This document shows, one piece after another, positions 1-7,864 of a stretch of DNA of 25,764 bases (its first letter is position 1; every line of letters starts with the position of its first letter). Both the position numbers and the translations under genes were made by a program. The notes beneath the pieces are model-generated. The model saw only the letters and a list, made by a program, of their open reading frames with translations, was not told the DNA's origin and ran no database searches. The stretch spans positions 1 through 25,764 of the forward strand of contig CBFIHZ010000044.1 of the NCBI GenBank assembly GCA_965662545.1, in the 5' to 3' direction. This DNA is from CPC320 sp002684375. Lineage in GTDB: Bacteria; Pseudomonadota; Alphaproteobacteria; Rhodobacterales; Rhodobacteraceae.

Positions 1-62
1 TTGCGCACCTCCCGCACCAGTTCATCGCGGCCCGGGGATTCTACGAAATCTTCAATATCCAT
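1..62 (-). CDS. 5' end of an unidentified gene, cut by the window edge
   Basis: An ATG at 62-60 opens a frame that stays open to base 1 and gives 20 residues beginning MDIEDFVESPGRDELV. A purine-rich stretch (GGGAGATAGGA on the minus strand) lies about 8-18 bases upstream and can serve as ribosome binding site. The peptide is charged and has no signal sequence. It is too short to assign to a family. It lies on the same strand as the flavodoxin gene, 281 bases downstream of it, and may be read separately because that gap is AT-rich. Confidence 0.5.
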   Translation of the reverse strand, partial: MDIEDFVESPGRDELVREVR

Positions 63-343
63 CTGTCTGTCCTATCTCCCTGTTTGATTTTAAACAATTA
101 AGCACCTGTTTAAGCGGCCCTGTCCAGATACATTATTTCCTATGCAGAAATTTTTATTACTCAAGCAGCCTCTAGTTAAAAAAACTCTCTCCTTAATATA
201 CCGTCGTAGATCTGCAGAAATCACCTGTTTATTAATCAAGCGTTCTTCATATTATACCGCCCAGAGAATGAGCCGCAAAAGCCACGGCTTGCGAGCACAG
301 TGACAAACGCGATTGGCTCGTATTGACTGTCTGGAGACATGCT
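63..343. promoter_or_regulatory. AT-rich intergenic region with short direct repeats
   Basis: No gene is seen here. The block is AT-rich and lies between the flavodoxin stop and the start of the edge gene. Two short words each occur twice: TGCAGAAAT at about 143-151 and 213-221, and CACCTGTTTA at about 106-115 and 222-231. They could be regulator sites for the edge gene, or chance. No clear rho-independent terminator was found behind the flavodoxin gene. Confidence 0.3.
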
Positions 344-793
344 TTACGCGGGCAATTCGGCCAAGCAGGCGTTGACCCACGGCAAAGCACTGTCTTCAGG
401 GGGCGTGCCAGACGAGGCATCGTGCAACCCGCGAGGACCGTGCTGTGTGGCACCGCATCCAGTTAACAGATCCAGCAATCGCTGGCTGCCATTGTTATAG
501 GTCTCTTCATAATCCATGTCACCCAGACCGAAGATCGAAAACTTCATCGCCGATAAATCCGGTTTTTCCGTCTCTATCATAGCGCCAAAATCAATTGCAG
601 ACGCTGGTAAGTCGCCGTCACCATAGGTCGAACAGACAAATATATAGGCACCTTCCGCCGTCAAATCCTCGAGAGTGGCATCTTCCAAGTTGGTCAGGGT
701 CACCTCGTGGTCGGCCGCAAGGTTCGCCTCGATATCTTCACATCGCATTTCAGCATTGCCGGTCTCTGTCCCATAGAGAATGTTTATTTTCAT
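344..793 (-). CDS. Flavodoxin-like FMN protein
   Basis: The 149-residue protein is a single flavodoxin domain, an FMN-binding one-electron carrier. The phosphate-binding loop is at residues 7-13 (YGTETGN), right after the first beta strand. The second and third FMN loops follow as STYGDGDLP (about 55-63) and GLGDMDYE (about 90-97). It has no signal peptide, so it acts in the cytoplasm. Its length matches short-chain flavodoxins and MioC-type proteins. Its ATG overlaps the stop of the reductase gene by the bases ATGA (793-790), so the two are probably translationally coupled. The likely role is to carry electrons from that NADPH reductase to an oxygenase or reductase that is not visible in the window. 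Confidence 0.85.
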   Translation of the reverse strand: MKINILYGTETGNAEMRCEDIEANLAADHEVTLTNLEDATLEDLTAEGAYIFVCSTYGDGDLPASAIDFGAMIETEKPDLSAMKFSIFGLGDMDYEETYNNGSQRLLDLLTGCGATQHGPRGLHDASSGTPPEDSALPWVNACLAELPA

Positions 794-2028
794 TCTGCAT
801 TTCTCCGCTTTTGCACAGCCTTTAACATATCATCAACGGTCTTTAACTTGCCCCTGCAGCGCCCTGCGGCAGCTGCGTTTATTTCAGTACAATCAATCGC
901 CAACCAGTCATCATATGTCACAATACTTTCACCAAACCGGTCTTTTAACGCTGCAATGCCGGGTTTGGCATGCCCCTTGGCAATCCCGTCAGCAATATCA
1001 GTTGCAATGCGCTGCGCCACTTTTTGCGTGTCGTGTCGGTTTTCAGGAATTGTGCCGCGTGGACCACGCTTAAACCAACCTGCACAGTAGAGACCTCTCT
1101 CTATCACGCCATCACCATCACCGACAAATTCCCTGCGTGAATCATCAAAGCCAATTGCCGTTACAACACTGTCACAGGGCAGGGTTTTCATTGCACCGTC
1201 TTGGGATCGAAACGCAATCGAACGCACACAATTATGAGCAATATCAAGCGCCTCTGGTACCCAGCCAAAATGAAACGTAAGAACGGTTTTCGCAATATTG
1301 GGCGCAGCCGCCGCCACCGTGTCTTGCAAGGCCTGCAAGCGTTCATCATCTTGAGTGCCGCACAACGGAGCATCAAGTCTGACGTCTAGTGAACCGATTT
1401 TTGCCAGTTCCTTAACCATAACCGCATCAAATTTCGCCTTATGCGCCGGTGAGCGACCAACAATATGAATGTGCGTTACAGAGGTTACAACCCGAGCTGG
1501 ATCAAAATCAGAACCGTTGAAATCATCCGCGCCTTTCGCCAAAAGCCGCACCACATCAAGCGCGACATTACCATTGCCCACAACCACAACCTGATTACCA
1601 AATTCTGGTGCCAGCGCCTGATCGCTTGGGTGATCGTTCCAAAAGCGGGTAACCGCACCAGATCCGTAGACACCACCTGTCTGTTCACCGGCCAGTCCAA
1701 GACGACGATCTTCGGACAAGCCAGTGGCAAGCACAACCACGTCAAATATGTCGCGCAATTCGGCAAGGCTCAGGTCTGCTGCATCCCCCGCACCGACATT
1801 GACATTGCCGGCAAAGTTCACCCCCTGTTTTTCAAACAGTCGGGCAAACTGTCGGATGACCGCTTTGGTACCTTGATGATCCGGCGCCACGCCATAGCGC
1901 ACCAAACCATAGGGAACCGGCAATTTTTCAATAATGGTGATCTCAACGTCGGGACAGGCTTTTCCCAAAGATTGGGCCATAAAACAGCCCGATGGGCCCG
2001 CGCCAACAATCGCTATTTTACTCGTCAT
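790..2028 (-). CDS. FprA-type ferredoxin/flavodoxin--NADP(+) reductase (adrenodoxin reductase family)
   Basis: This 412-residue FAD enzyme moves electrons between NADPH and a small carrier. The FAD Rossmann motif GAGPSG is at residues 8-13, followed by the family-typical PVPYGLVRYGVAPDH stretch. A second dinucleotide fold carries VVVGNGNVALDVVRLL, then GRSPAHKAKF, as in adrenodoxin/FprA reductases. The C-terminal signature GWFKRGPRGTIPENRHDT is also present. Length is somewhat below the usual 450 or so residues. The overlapping flavodoxin gene downstream is the obvious redox partner. This gene is divergent from the MetX-like/GMC pair. The ATG at 2028 has only a weak GGAT-like ribosome site. 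Confidence 0.88.
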   Translation of the reverse strand: MTSKIAIVGAGPSGCFMAQSLGKACPDVEITIIEKLPVPYGLVRYGVAPDHQGTKAVIRQFARLFEKQGVNFAGNVNVGAGDAADLSLAELRDIFDVVVLATGLSEDRRLGLAGEQTGGVYGSGAVTRFWNDHPSDQALAPEFGNQVVVVGNGNVALDVVRLLAKGADDFNGSDFDPARVVTSVTHIHIVGRSPAHKAKFDAVMVKELAKIGSLDVRLDAPLCGTQDDERLQALQDTVAAAAPNIAKTVLTFHFGWVPEALDIAHNCVRSIAFRSQDGAMKTLPCDSVVTAIGFDDSRREFVGDGDGVIERGLYCAGWFKRGPRGTIPENRHDTQKVAQRIATDIADGIAKGHAKPGIAALKDRFGESIVTYDDWLAIDCTEINAAAAGRCRGKLKTVDDMLKAVQKRRNAE

Positions 2029-2223
2029 TTCTATCCGACTCTTGGTTTAACACAGATGGGTTAAAAACCCAGCGGCTAGACCGTTTGCGGGTCGGGCTAA
2101 GACTTAGTAAGTTTTCTACTGTGAAAAACCTTTTCGCTCAATTAAATTTTTTATTGAGTTGCCACAGAAACAATGGGAGAGATGTAGACGCCAGAAAACC
2201 CGCAAAACACAGGGCCTTTAACT
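2029..2223. promoter_or_regulatory. Divergent promoter region with two inverted repeats
   Basis: This 195-bp AT-rich spacer separates the divergent reductase/flavodoxin and hydrolase/GMC units. It holds CTAAG-A-CTTAG at 2097-2107 and an inverted repeat CTCAAT / ATTGAG at 2137-2142 and 2153-2158. Either could be a regulator site serving both directions. No regulator gene lies next to it, and no confident -35/-10 pair was assigned. Confidence 0.4.
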
Positions 2224-3228
2224 ATGGAATATGAAATCTATAGCGCCGGACGTGTGGCCCTGCAATCCGGCATCAGCCTGCCTGATTGTCGCATCGCCTA
2301 CGTCACTCATGGCCGTCTAAACGCCGCAAAAGACAATGTTGTGGTCTTTCCGTCACGCTATGCGGGTACCCATGCTGACCAAACCTACCTGATTGGGCCG
2401 GGCAAAGCGTTGGACCCCGAGCAATACTTTATTGTTTGCGTTAATATGCTGGGCGGCGGCCTGTCCTCGTCGCCTTCAAACACAGCACGGCCTCTGTCTG
2501 GCCCAGATTTTCCTCTGGTTACGCAATATGACAACGTGGTGTTGCAAGAGCGTTTGCTGCGCGAAGTGTTTGGCGTCACCCAAATCAAATTGGTCTGTGG
2601 CTGGTCGATGGGCGGACAGCAAGCCTTTCAATGGGCCTCGCTGTTTCCCGACAGGGTCGCGGCAATGGCGTGTTTCTGTGGTCAAGGCACCACCGCACCC
2701 CATACACATGTGTTTTTGGAAGGCGTCAAACAAGGCATTATCACCGATCCCGAATGGCGGGGCGGCTATTACGAAAAGCCCCCCTATAAAGGCCTTATGG
2801 CCAAGGGTCGCATCTGGGCTGGCTGGGCCCTCAGTCAGGAGTGGTACCGTGCGAAAATGTGGGAAAAACAGGGGTTTGCAACCTTGGAAGATTACCTCAA
2901 AGGCAATTGGGACGGGATATATTTTAACCGTGATGCCAATGACATGCTGTCATTGATAGCGACTTGGCAGGCGTGTGATCTGGCCAATAACCCACTGTAT
3001 AATGGTGACCTCAAAGCGGCCTACTCGGCGATAAAAGCCCGATCCATTATTCTACCCGGGCGCACTGATTTGTATTTTCCTGTGGCCGACAATGCTGCTG
3101 AGGTGGCGATGATGCCAAATGCCGAATTGCGGATCATCGATTCAATCTGGGGCCATTATGCAGGTGGTGGACGGGTCGCCGAGGACACCGCAGTAATTGA
3201 TGCCGCCTTGAGAGATTTGCTCGCATGA
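2224..3228 (+). CDS. MetX-like alpha/beta hydrolase (homoserine O-acetyltransferase-related)
   Basis: The 334-residue protein has the alpha/beta-hydrolase fold of the homoserine/serine acyltransferase family. The nucleophile elbow is GWSMGG with Ser128. Asp282 in GRTDLYFP and His311 in IWGHYAGGG complete a plausible triad. The oxyanion-region loop NMLGGGLSSSPSN replaces the NVLGSCYGSTGP-type loop of true MetX, and the protein is shorter than typical MetX. A role in methionine synthesis is therefore not assured; it may be an esterase or acyltransferase of unknown substrate. The ATG follows an AGGG ribosome site. Its stop overlaps the start of the GMC dehydrogenase by ATGA, so both probably act on the same substrate family. 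Confidence 0.75.
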   Translation: MEYEIYSAGRVALQSGISLPDCRIAYVTHGRLNAAKDNVVVFPSRYAGTHADQTYLIGPGKALDPEQYFIVCVNMLGGGLSSSPSNTARPLSGPDFPLVTQYDNVVLQERLLREVFGVTQIKLVCGWSMGGQQAFQWASLFPDRVAAMACFCGQGTTAPHTHVFLEGVKQGIITDPEWRGGYYEKPPYKGLMAKGRIWAGWALSQEWYRAKMWEKQGFATLEDYLKGNWDGIYFNRDANDMLSLIATWQACDLANNPLYNGDLKAAYSAIKARSIILPGRTDLYFPVADNAAEVAMMPNAELRIIDSIWGHYAGGGRVAEDTAVIDAALRDLLA

Positions 3229-4817
3229 CGGCCTACGACACCATTATCGTTGGAGCCGGTAGCGCTGGATGCGTGCTGGCCAACCGGCTTTCACAAGATC
3301 CCGACCGCAAAGTACTCTTAATAGAGGCTGGCCCTCCTGGGGGCCATCTGTACATCCGCATGCCCGCCGCTGTGGCGATGGCGATCAGATCTAAACAATT
3401 CAACTGGCATTATCAAACCACGCCGCAGGCCCATATGAACGGCCGTCGGGTGTCGACCCCGCGCGGCAAAGCCTTGGGGGGATCCTCTGCAATCAACGCG
3501 TTGGTCTATGTGCGCGGCAATGCCTATGATTACGACCATTGGGCTGAAATGGGCTGTGCGGGTTGGAGCTACGCAGACGTTCTGCCGTATTTTCGCGCAA
3601 CCGAAAACAACGCCTTTGGCTCCGGAGCCTATCACGGCTCAGAAGGGCCCTTGGTGGTCAGCCACCCCGAATCTGAAAACCCGGCCTTCAAAGCGTTTAT
3701 CGATGCCGGCGTTGAACTTGGGTATCCCTATAACCCCGATAATAATGGCGAAACGCAAGAGGGTTTTGGCCCGTTCCAGCTCAACATCAAAGACGGTCGC
3801 CGCTGGAGTTCGGCGAATGCTTTTCTGCATCCAATCGCCCAGCGCAAAAATCTAACCGTTATGACCGACCAACAGGTTTTGGGCCTGCGCACAGACGGTA
3901 CAAAGGTCATCGGCGTCAAACTGGCGAACAGTCGTAATATCGAGCTGATCAGTGCCGAAACTGTTATTCTGTCGGCCGGTTCCATCGGCTCGCCACATCT
4001 GATGATGCTCAGTGGGATTGGCCCAGCCGATGCCCTGCGGCAGCACAAAATCGACGTGGCGGCAGATCTGCCCGGTGTCGGGCAAAACCTGCATGACCAT
4101 CTGGAGGTTAAGGTCAAATTTCGGATGACCAAACCACTGTCTCTGTGGCGCCATATGCAGTTTCCAAACTATCTCTTGGCAGGTGCGCAATATCTGTTCA
4201 CCGGCACCGGTGTGTGCCGTCAGCAAGGGTTGGAGGCAGGTGCGTTTCTCAGCCTTGATCCAAACTCCCCGGCCCCCAATACGCAATTGCATTTTATCAA
4301 TGCGCTGGCCTTTGACGGGGCCACGGCCGATGATCGCGGTCACGGTTTTGCCATCGACACCACCCAGACCCGCCCCGAAAGCCGCGGCAGCCTGAGCTTG
4401 GCCTCGGCTGATCCGCGCAGCGCGCCGCTAATTGATCCAAATTATCTAGCGGAAGAAAAAGACCGCGTGATGATGCGGGACGGTCTCAAAATGCTGCGCG
4501 AACTTTGCGCGCAACCATCACTGGCCGCCTTGTGCGGCGACGAGCTGCGCCCCGGGCGGGGGGTCACCACCGACGCACAATTGGATGAGGTGGTGCGAAA
4601 CACTGCCGACTCCATTTATCACCCCGTCGGCACCGCACGTATGGGAACCGATGACATGTCGGTGGTTGATCCCGCAACTATGGCCGTCCATGGCACACAA
4701 GGGCTGTTCGTGGCAGACGCTTCCGTGATGCCGCAACTGGTAAGTGGCAACACCAACGCCGCCTCGATTATGATTGGCGCCAAAGGCAGTGATCTGATCC
4801 TCGACCAAATCAGATAG
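3225..4817 (+). CDS. GMC-family FAD-dependent alcohol dehydrogenase (choline dehydrogenase-like)
   Basis: The 530-residue protein is a full-length glucose-methanol-choline oxidoreductase. The FAD motif GAGSAGCVLANRLS lies near residue 10. The family stretch TPRGKALGGSSAINALVYVRG comes near 85, and GSIGSPHLMMLSGIGPA near 255. The catalytic pair is His466 (YHPVGTARMG) and Asn509 (SGNTNAAS). There is no signal peptide. The family oxidises primary alcohols to aldehydes and passes electrons to the respiratory chain. BetA (choline to betaine aldehyde) is one member, but no betaine aldehyde dehydrogenase lies here, so the substrate is open. It overlaps the hydrolase gene by 4 bases and is probably the last gene of that unit. 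Confidence 0.88.
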   Translation: MTAYDTIIVGAGSAGCVLANRLSQDPDRKVLLIEAGPPGGHLYIRMPAAVAMAIRSKQFNWHYQTTPQAHMNGRRVSTPRGKALGGSSAINALVYVRGNAYDYDHWAEMGCAGWSYADVLPYFRATENNAFGSGAYHGSEGPLVVSHPESENPAFKAFIDAGVELGYPYNPDNNGETQEGFGPFQLNIKDGRRWSSANAFLHPIAQRKNLTVMTDQQVLGLRTDGTKVIGVKLANSRNIELISAETVILSAGSIGSPHLMMLSGIGPADALRQHKIDVAADLPGVGQNLHDHLEVKVKFRMTKPLSLWRHMQFPNYLLAGAQYLFTGTGVCRQQGLEAGAFLSLDPNSPAPNTQLHFINALAFDGATADDRGHGFAIDTTQTRPESRGSLSLASADPRSAPLIDPNYLAEEKDRVMMRDGLKMLRELCAQPSLAALCGDELRPGRGVTTDAQLDEVVRNTADSIYHPVGTARMGTDDMSVVDPATMAVHGTQGLFVADASVMPQLVSGNTNAASIMIGAKGSDLILDQIR

Positions 4818-4948
4818 GCCGAGTATCCAGCCCTGTTCAAGATCAGCGCAACGTCCCATGCCGCGCCAATACGGGCACCGCCCTGTCACTGGTTTTCACG
4901 CAACCCAGACGTCGCAGGTCTATATGCTTCAACTGGAACCTGTTTTGG

Positions 4949-6064
4949 CTAAATAAACCGGCTCGCCAGCGGCCAGCGCGGAGAGCGTGAAACCGCAGGC
5001 CCATAGCCCAAACGGCCCAGCATCTGCACCGTCTCACCACCCTGACTTGCACCTTGCGCCAACATATCATGCACCGCGTCATAGTGTTTGGCCATTTCAG
5101 GATATTCTTGTAGCGCTTGCGAAACAGGATGTACTGACACCCCCAATGCCGTGGCCGCAAGATGAAGCCGCAACCACCGTCGACCCGCCGCAATCTGATC
5201 AAGCCGGCTGTTGCCCGGCGTTGTCACCACCGCAAACGCCGGCGTCGCGCTCAATATATTGTCATAGACTGCAATGGTTTGTTTAAAGCCGCTGCTGGCG
5301 GGGTCTGTCTGACCGGCCCGTGTCAATATACCAGACAGTATCAAGGTTTCTAGAAAGGGACCGCCCAAATCAATGCCATCGGGGTTCGCATTGATCTCAC
5401 CCTTGCCAAACCGCATCAAATCAACGCTTTCGTTCCAGCTTGGGGGATGAAAGGCCTCAGTGCGCCACGCCTGCAGTGCGATTTTTTTCAGCGCAGCCAC
5501 CCGCTGAGGGTCAAGGACAAGCGTGGCATAATTTTGCAATTTCTCTGCCGTCGCTGATGCCAACGGTTGATCGGTGAACGGCTCATGACAGGTCCTGCGG
5601 TCGAGTATCGCAGCAAACAAAGGGTCTGGCGTGGCGGCCCCCTGCTCAAAGACGGCCACGGCAACAGGCCCGTCCTCTCCTGCGGGATAGAGGGTAAAAC
5701 GCACACCGATGTGTTTTTCAGCGGCGGCAATCTTCATCTGTTCCAAAAAACACCCCAAACTGATCACCAACTGACGATGAAACGGATCGGTCTGCGGCAG
5801 ATCACGGGATCGGTCGCGCCATAAGATGACCGTATCATCGCCAGCCAAAGCAATCAGCCAAGGCTGCCGATTGTGCGCACTTGGGGCCAAAATTGCATAA
5901 GATAACGCCCATTTTCGCAGATCGGCATAGCCACCAGCCTTTTCCCATGCCGCCAGCGCCGTGCGGGGCGTGCGTGTGGTCACAAAACCGACTGCAGCGG
6001 CACCCGCCGCCGCAAGCACGGTGCCACCCCCGATCAAAGCAAGGGTTTTGCGGCGCGATACCAT
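4949..6064 (-). CDS. Acg-family nitroreductase-like FMN protein with Tat-type leader
   Basis: I take the start at the internal ATG 6064-6062 rather than the longer frame from 6094, because the protein then begins MVSRRKTLALIGGG. That is a twin-arginine-like leader followed by an alanine/glycine-rich hydrophobic segment. The mature part contains AILAPSAHNRQPWLI, the hallmark N-terminal motif of Acg-like nitroreductase-fold proteins, with further family-like stretches (DPFHRQLVISLG, RRTCHEPF). The 371-residue length matches the group. Members bind flavin, are often exported or membrane-tethered, and their reactions are largely unknown. It is convergent with the GMC gene and divergent from the acetyltransferase. 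Confidence 0.75.
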   Translation of the reverse strand: MVSRRKTLALIGGGTVLAAAGAAAVGFVTTRTPRTALAAWEKAGGYADLRKWALSYAILAPSAHNRQPWLIALAGDDTVILWRDRSRDLPQTDPFHRQLVISLGCFLEQMKIAAAEKHIGVRFTLYPAGEDGPVAVAVFEQGAATPDPLFAAILDRRTCHEPFTDQPLASATAEKLQNYATLVLDPQRVAALKKIALQAWRTEAFHPPSWNESVDLMRFGKGEINANPDGIDLGGPFLETLILSGILTRAGQTDPASSGFKQTIAVYDNILSATPAFAVVTTPGNSRLDQIAAGRRWLRLHLAATALGVSVHPVSQALQEYPEMAKHYDAVHDMLAQGASQGGETVQMLGRLGYGPAVSRSPRWPLASRFI

Positions 6065-6163
6065 CTTATGTCCGTCCCATTTTTGGCATTTCAATATTAT
6101 GCAATTTAAAATAAATATAAATTTAATTTAATACCTTTTAAATTGTATTCGCAAGAGGCCCTA

Positions 6164-6718
6164 ATGGATCGGACCCAGATTAGTTTTGAAACCCAGCGTT
6201 TGGGTATCCGCAGTTGTAAACTGTCGGATGCCGATACTCTGTCCAGTTTGATGACAGCTCAGATCAGCCAATGGGTGGCACATTGGCCTTTTCCACAGTC
6301 CCCTCAGCAGGCGCAGGCAAACATCACGTCATATCTTGAAACGGCAAGCGCCGGCTTGGGCTTTCCTGCTGTCATCTGTAAAAAACCGACCGGCCAGATT
6401 ATTGGGTGGCACATGCTGCAATTGCGACAGGTCCCAAAGAATAGTGCCGACTTAAGTTATTGGATTGGAGAGGATTATCAGCGGCAAGGGTTTGCAATTG
6501 AACTTGTCAGAGCCATGATTACTTTTGCATTTGAGAGCTGGGACATCGAGCAGGTGATCGCAGGGGCGCAGCTTGAAAACGCGGCTTCAATTTCGATGTT
6601 GCGCAAACTGGGCATGCAACCATCCCACCAAGCCCGCGTTTGGGCACCAGTGCGCACGCGTTATGAGACTTGTGTATTTTTCAGCCTGCACAAAGCGATG
6701 TGGCGCAGCGTTTCTTAA
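6164..6718 (+). CDS. GNAT N-acetyltransferase, RimJ/RimL type
   Basis: The ATG at 6164 is preferred over an upstream in-frame TTG at 6143, because AAGAGG sits 5 bases before it. The 184-residue protein shows the RimJ/RimL pattern: an N-terminal TQRLGIRSCKLSDADTL, the acetyl-CoA loop in YWIGEDYQRQGFA, and a C-terminal NAASISMLRKLGM. Such enzymes transfer acetyl from acetyl-CoA to N-terminal amino groups of proteins or to small amines. The substrate cannot be read from the sequence. It is transcribed alone, divergent from the Acg-like gene, and is convergent with the broken DUF3303 gene. Confidence 0.85.
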   Translation: MDRTQISFETQRLGIRSCKLSDADTLSSLMTAQISQWVAHWPFPQSPQQAQANITSYLETASAGLGFPAVICKKPTGQIIGWHMLQLRQVPKNSADLSYWIGEDYQRQGFAIELVRAMITFAFESWDIEQVIAGAQLENAASISMLRKLGMQPSHQARVWAPVRTRYETCVFFSLHKAMWRSVS

Positions 6719-6777
6719 CATCCCTGAACGAGACTTTCGACGTTATCGGGTGCGCAAAACAAACGTGCATCATCGCA

Positions 6778-7014
6778 TTAATCAACGGGCACGAGATCAA
6801 ACCTTATAAGGTCATCCCACCGCGAAAACCAAAGTGTGAATAATTCAGGCTGCGCCGTCTGCATCAGTTGATAACACACCCGCCGATCCCGATTTGACTA
6901 CGAACTGAGATAAATCCGACCTTTTGGCAACAAGCGACCCTGCTGCTCAAACCTTTGGTACGCCGGGGCCCAGCACCCTGGCTTAAAGGTCTCGACAAGC
7001 ATATATTTTTTCAT
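6778..7014 (-). pseudogene. DUF3303-family small protein gene interrupted by one in-frame TAG
   Basis: From ATG 7014 the minus strand reads MKKYMLVETFKPG, then PAYQRFEQQGRLLPKG and IYLSS, then TAG at 6900-6898 (codon 39). The same frame continues with SNRDRRVCYQLMQT, ELFTLWFSRWDDLIRF and LVPVD to TAA at 6778-6780. The whole 78-codon frame has the layout I know for DUF3303 proteins (YMVVETFKPG, then YLxSW, RCFQLMET, and W-DL-FE). The TAG falls where the family has Trp after YLxS, so TGG to TAG (one base) explains it. No other lesion is seen, so the break is recent, or it is a sequence error or a read-through codon. No strong ribosome site was found. Function of the family is unknown. Confidence 0.7.
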
Positions 7015-7063
7015 GACCGTGCGATCTGAAAATAAGCCATTGCAATGCAGTCGGCGCCCCCTT

Positions 7064-7765
7064 TCAAGAGTTTATTTCCATCCAGTTGTTATACAGCCTT
7101 TCGGCCATCTGGTTAAATATTGCCATATGGGCCGCAGCATCGGTTTCCATGCGATCAGCGCCCCCTGCCCCGAGCGCTGCGGCATATTCGGGAATTTCAG
7201 CCCAATTGCGCACTGTGTCTGGCTCCAATTCCATATGGAATTGCGCCGAAAACGCATGCGTGCCCCATTGCATCGCCTGCACATCGCAGGCCACGGACGC
7301 GGCCAGACAGACCGCACCAGCAGGCATCGCGGCAACCTCGGCCGAATGCCATTGCAGGCATTGAAACTGTTGGGGAAGGTCTGCAAAAATATGGGCTGCG
7401 GCACCCTCAGCGGTCAAAGACACCTCCATGACCCCCACCTCCGGCACATTGGATTTTCCGACACGACCGCCCAGCGCTTCTGCCAACAGCTGGTGGCCCA
7501 AACACAGCCCCAGAAACGGCATTTTGCGGGTCCGCACCGCCTCTTTTATCAGGGCTTTTTCCGGCTTTAGCCACGGATGCGCGGCCTCTTGCCAGACATC
7601 CATCGGGCCGCCCATCACCCACAGCGCATCATAGGCGTCTAGCGCAGGCAATACCTCGCCCTGATCCAGTTCCACCGCATCATAACTGTGACCATCACGG
7701 GCCAAAAAAGATCGAAAAATACCAGGGTGTTCCACCACCGCGTGCTGAAGAACCAAAATATGCAC
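7064..7765 (-). CDS. Class I glutamine amidotransferase (GuaA-N-like)
   Basis: The start is a GTG at 7765, placed 7 bases after a strong GGAGG; the longer frame from 7822 would translate the terminator hairpin. The 233-residue protein begins VHILVLQHAVVEHPG and has the glutaminase triad: Cys88 in GLCLGHQL, then His177 and Glu179 in FHMELEPD. It is a stand-alone domain that frees ammonia from glutamine or hydrolyses a gamma-glutamyl compound. No synthetase partner is nearby. It follows tdm by about 100 bases but lies beyond a terminator. A gamma-glutamyl role in methylamine metabolism is tempting but is only inference from position. Confidence 0.85.
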   Translation of the reverse strand: MHILVLQHAVVEHPGIFRSFLARDGHSYDAVELDQGEVLPALDAYDALWVMGGPMDVWQEAAHPWLKPEKALIKEAVRTRKMPFLGLCLGHQLLAEALGGRVGKSNVPEVGVMEVSLTAEGAAAHIFADLPQQFQCLQWHSAEVAAMPAGAVCLAASVACDVQAMQWGTHAFSAQFHMELEPDTVRNWAEIPEYAAALGAGGADRMETDAAAHMAIFNQMAERLYNNWMEINS

Positions 7766-7788
7766 AGGCCAGCCTCCTTCGCTGTTAT

Positions 7789-7819
7789 AATATAAAAGCG
7801 TGAGCCCGGGGCTCAGCGC
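7789..7819 (-). terminator. Rho-independent terminator after tdm
   Basis: On the minus strand a GC-rich hairpin (TGAGCC / GGCTCA with loop CCG, extended by GCG / CGC around a one-base bulge, 7798-7819) is followed directly by TTTTATATT (7797-7789). It starts 46 bases after the tdm stop and before the amidotransferase GTG. It should end the tmo-tdm transcript, at least partly. Confidence 0.75.
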
Positions 7820-7864
7820 CAACTCATGTTAAGCGCCGCCCTAGAATATAAGTCGCCAGCCGCC

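Noticed and set aside
1465..2064. 199-codon plus-strand frame
   Set aside because: It is antisense to the FprA-type reductase, whose FAD and NADP motifs are clear; the product shows no family pattern.
2224..3228. Calling the hydrolase metX
   Set aside because: The protein is short and the oxyanion-loop sequence differs from true homoserine acetyltransferases, so only family level is supported.
3225..4817. Calling the GMC enzyme betA
   Set aside because: No betaine aldehyde dehydrogenase, betI or choline transporter is adjacent; GMC substrates cannot be told from these motifs.
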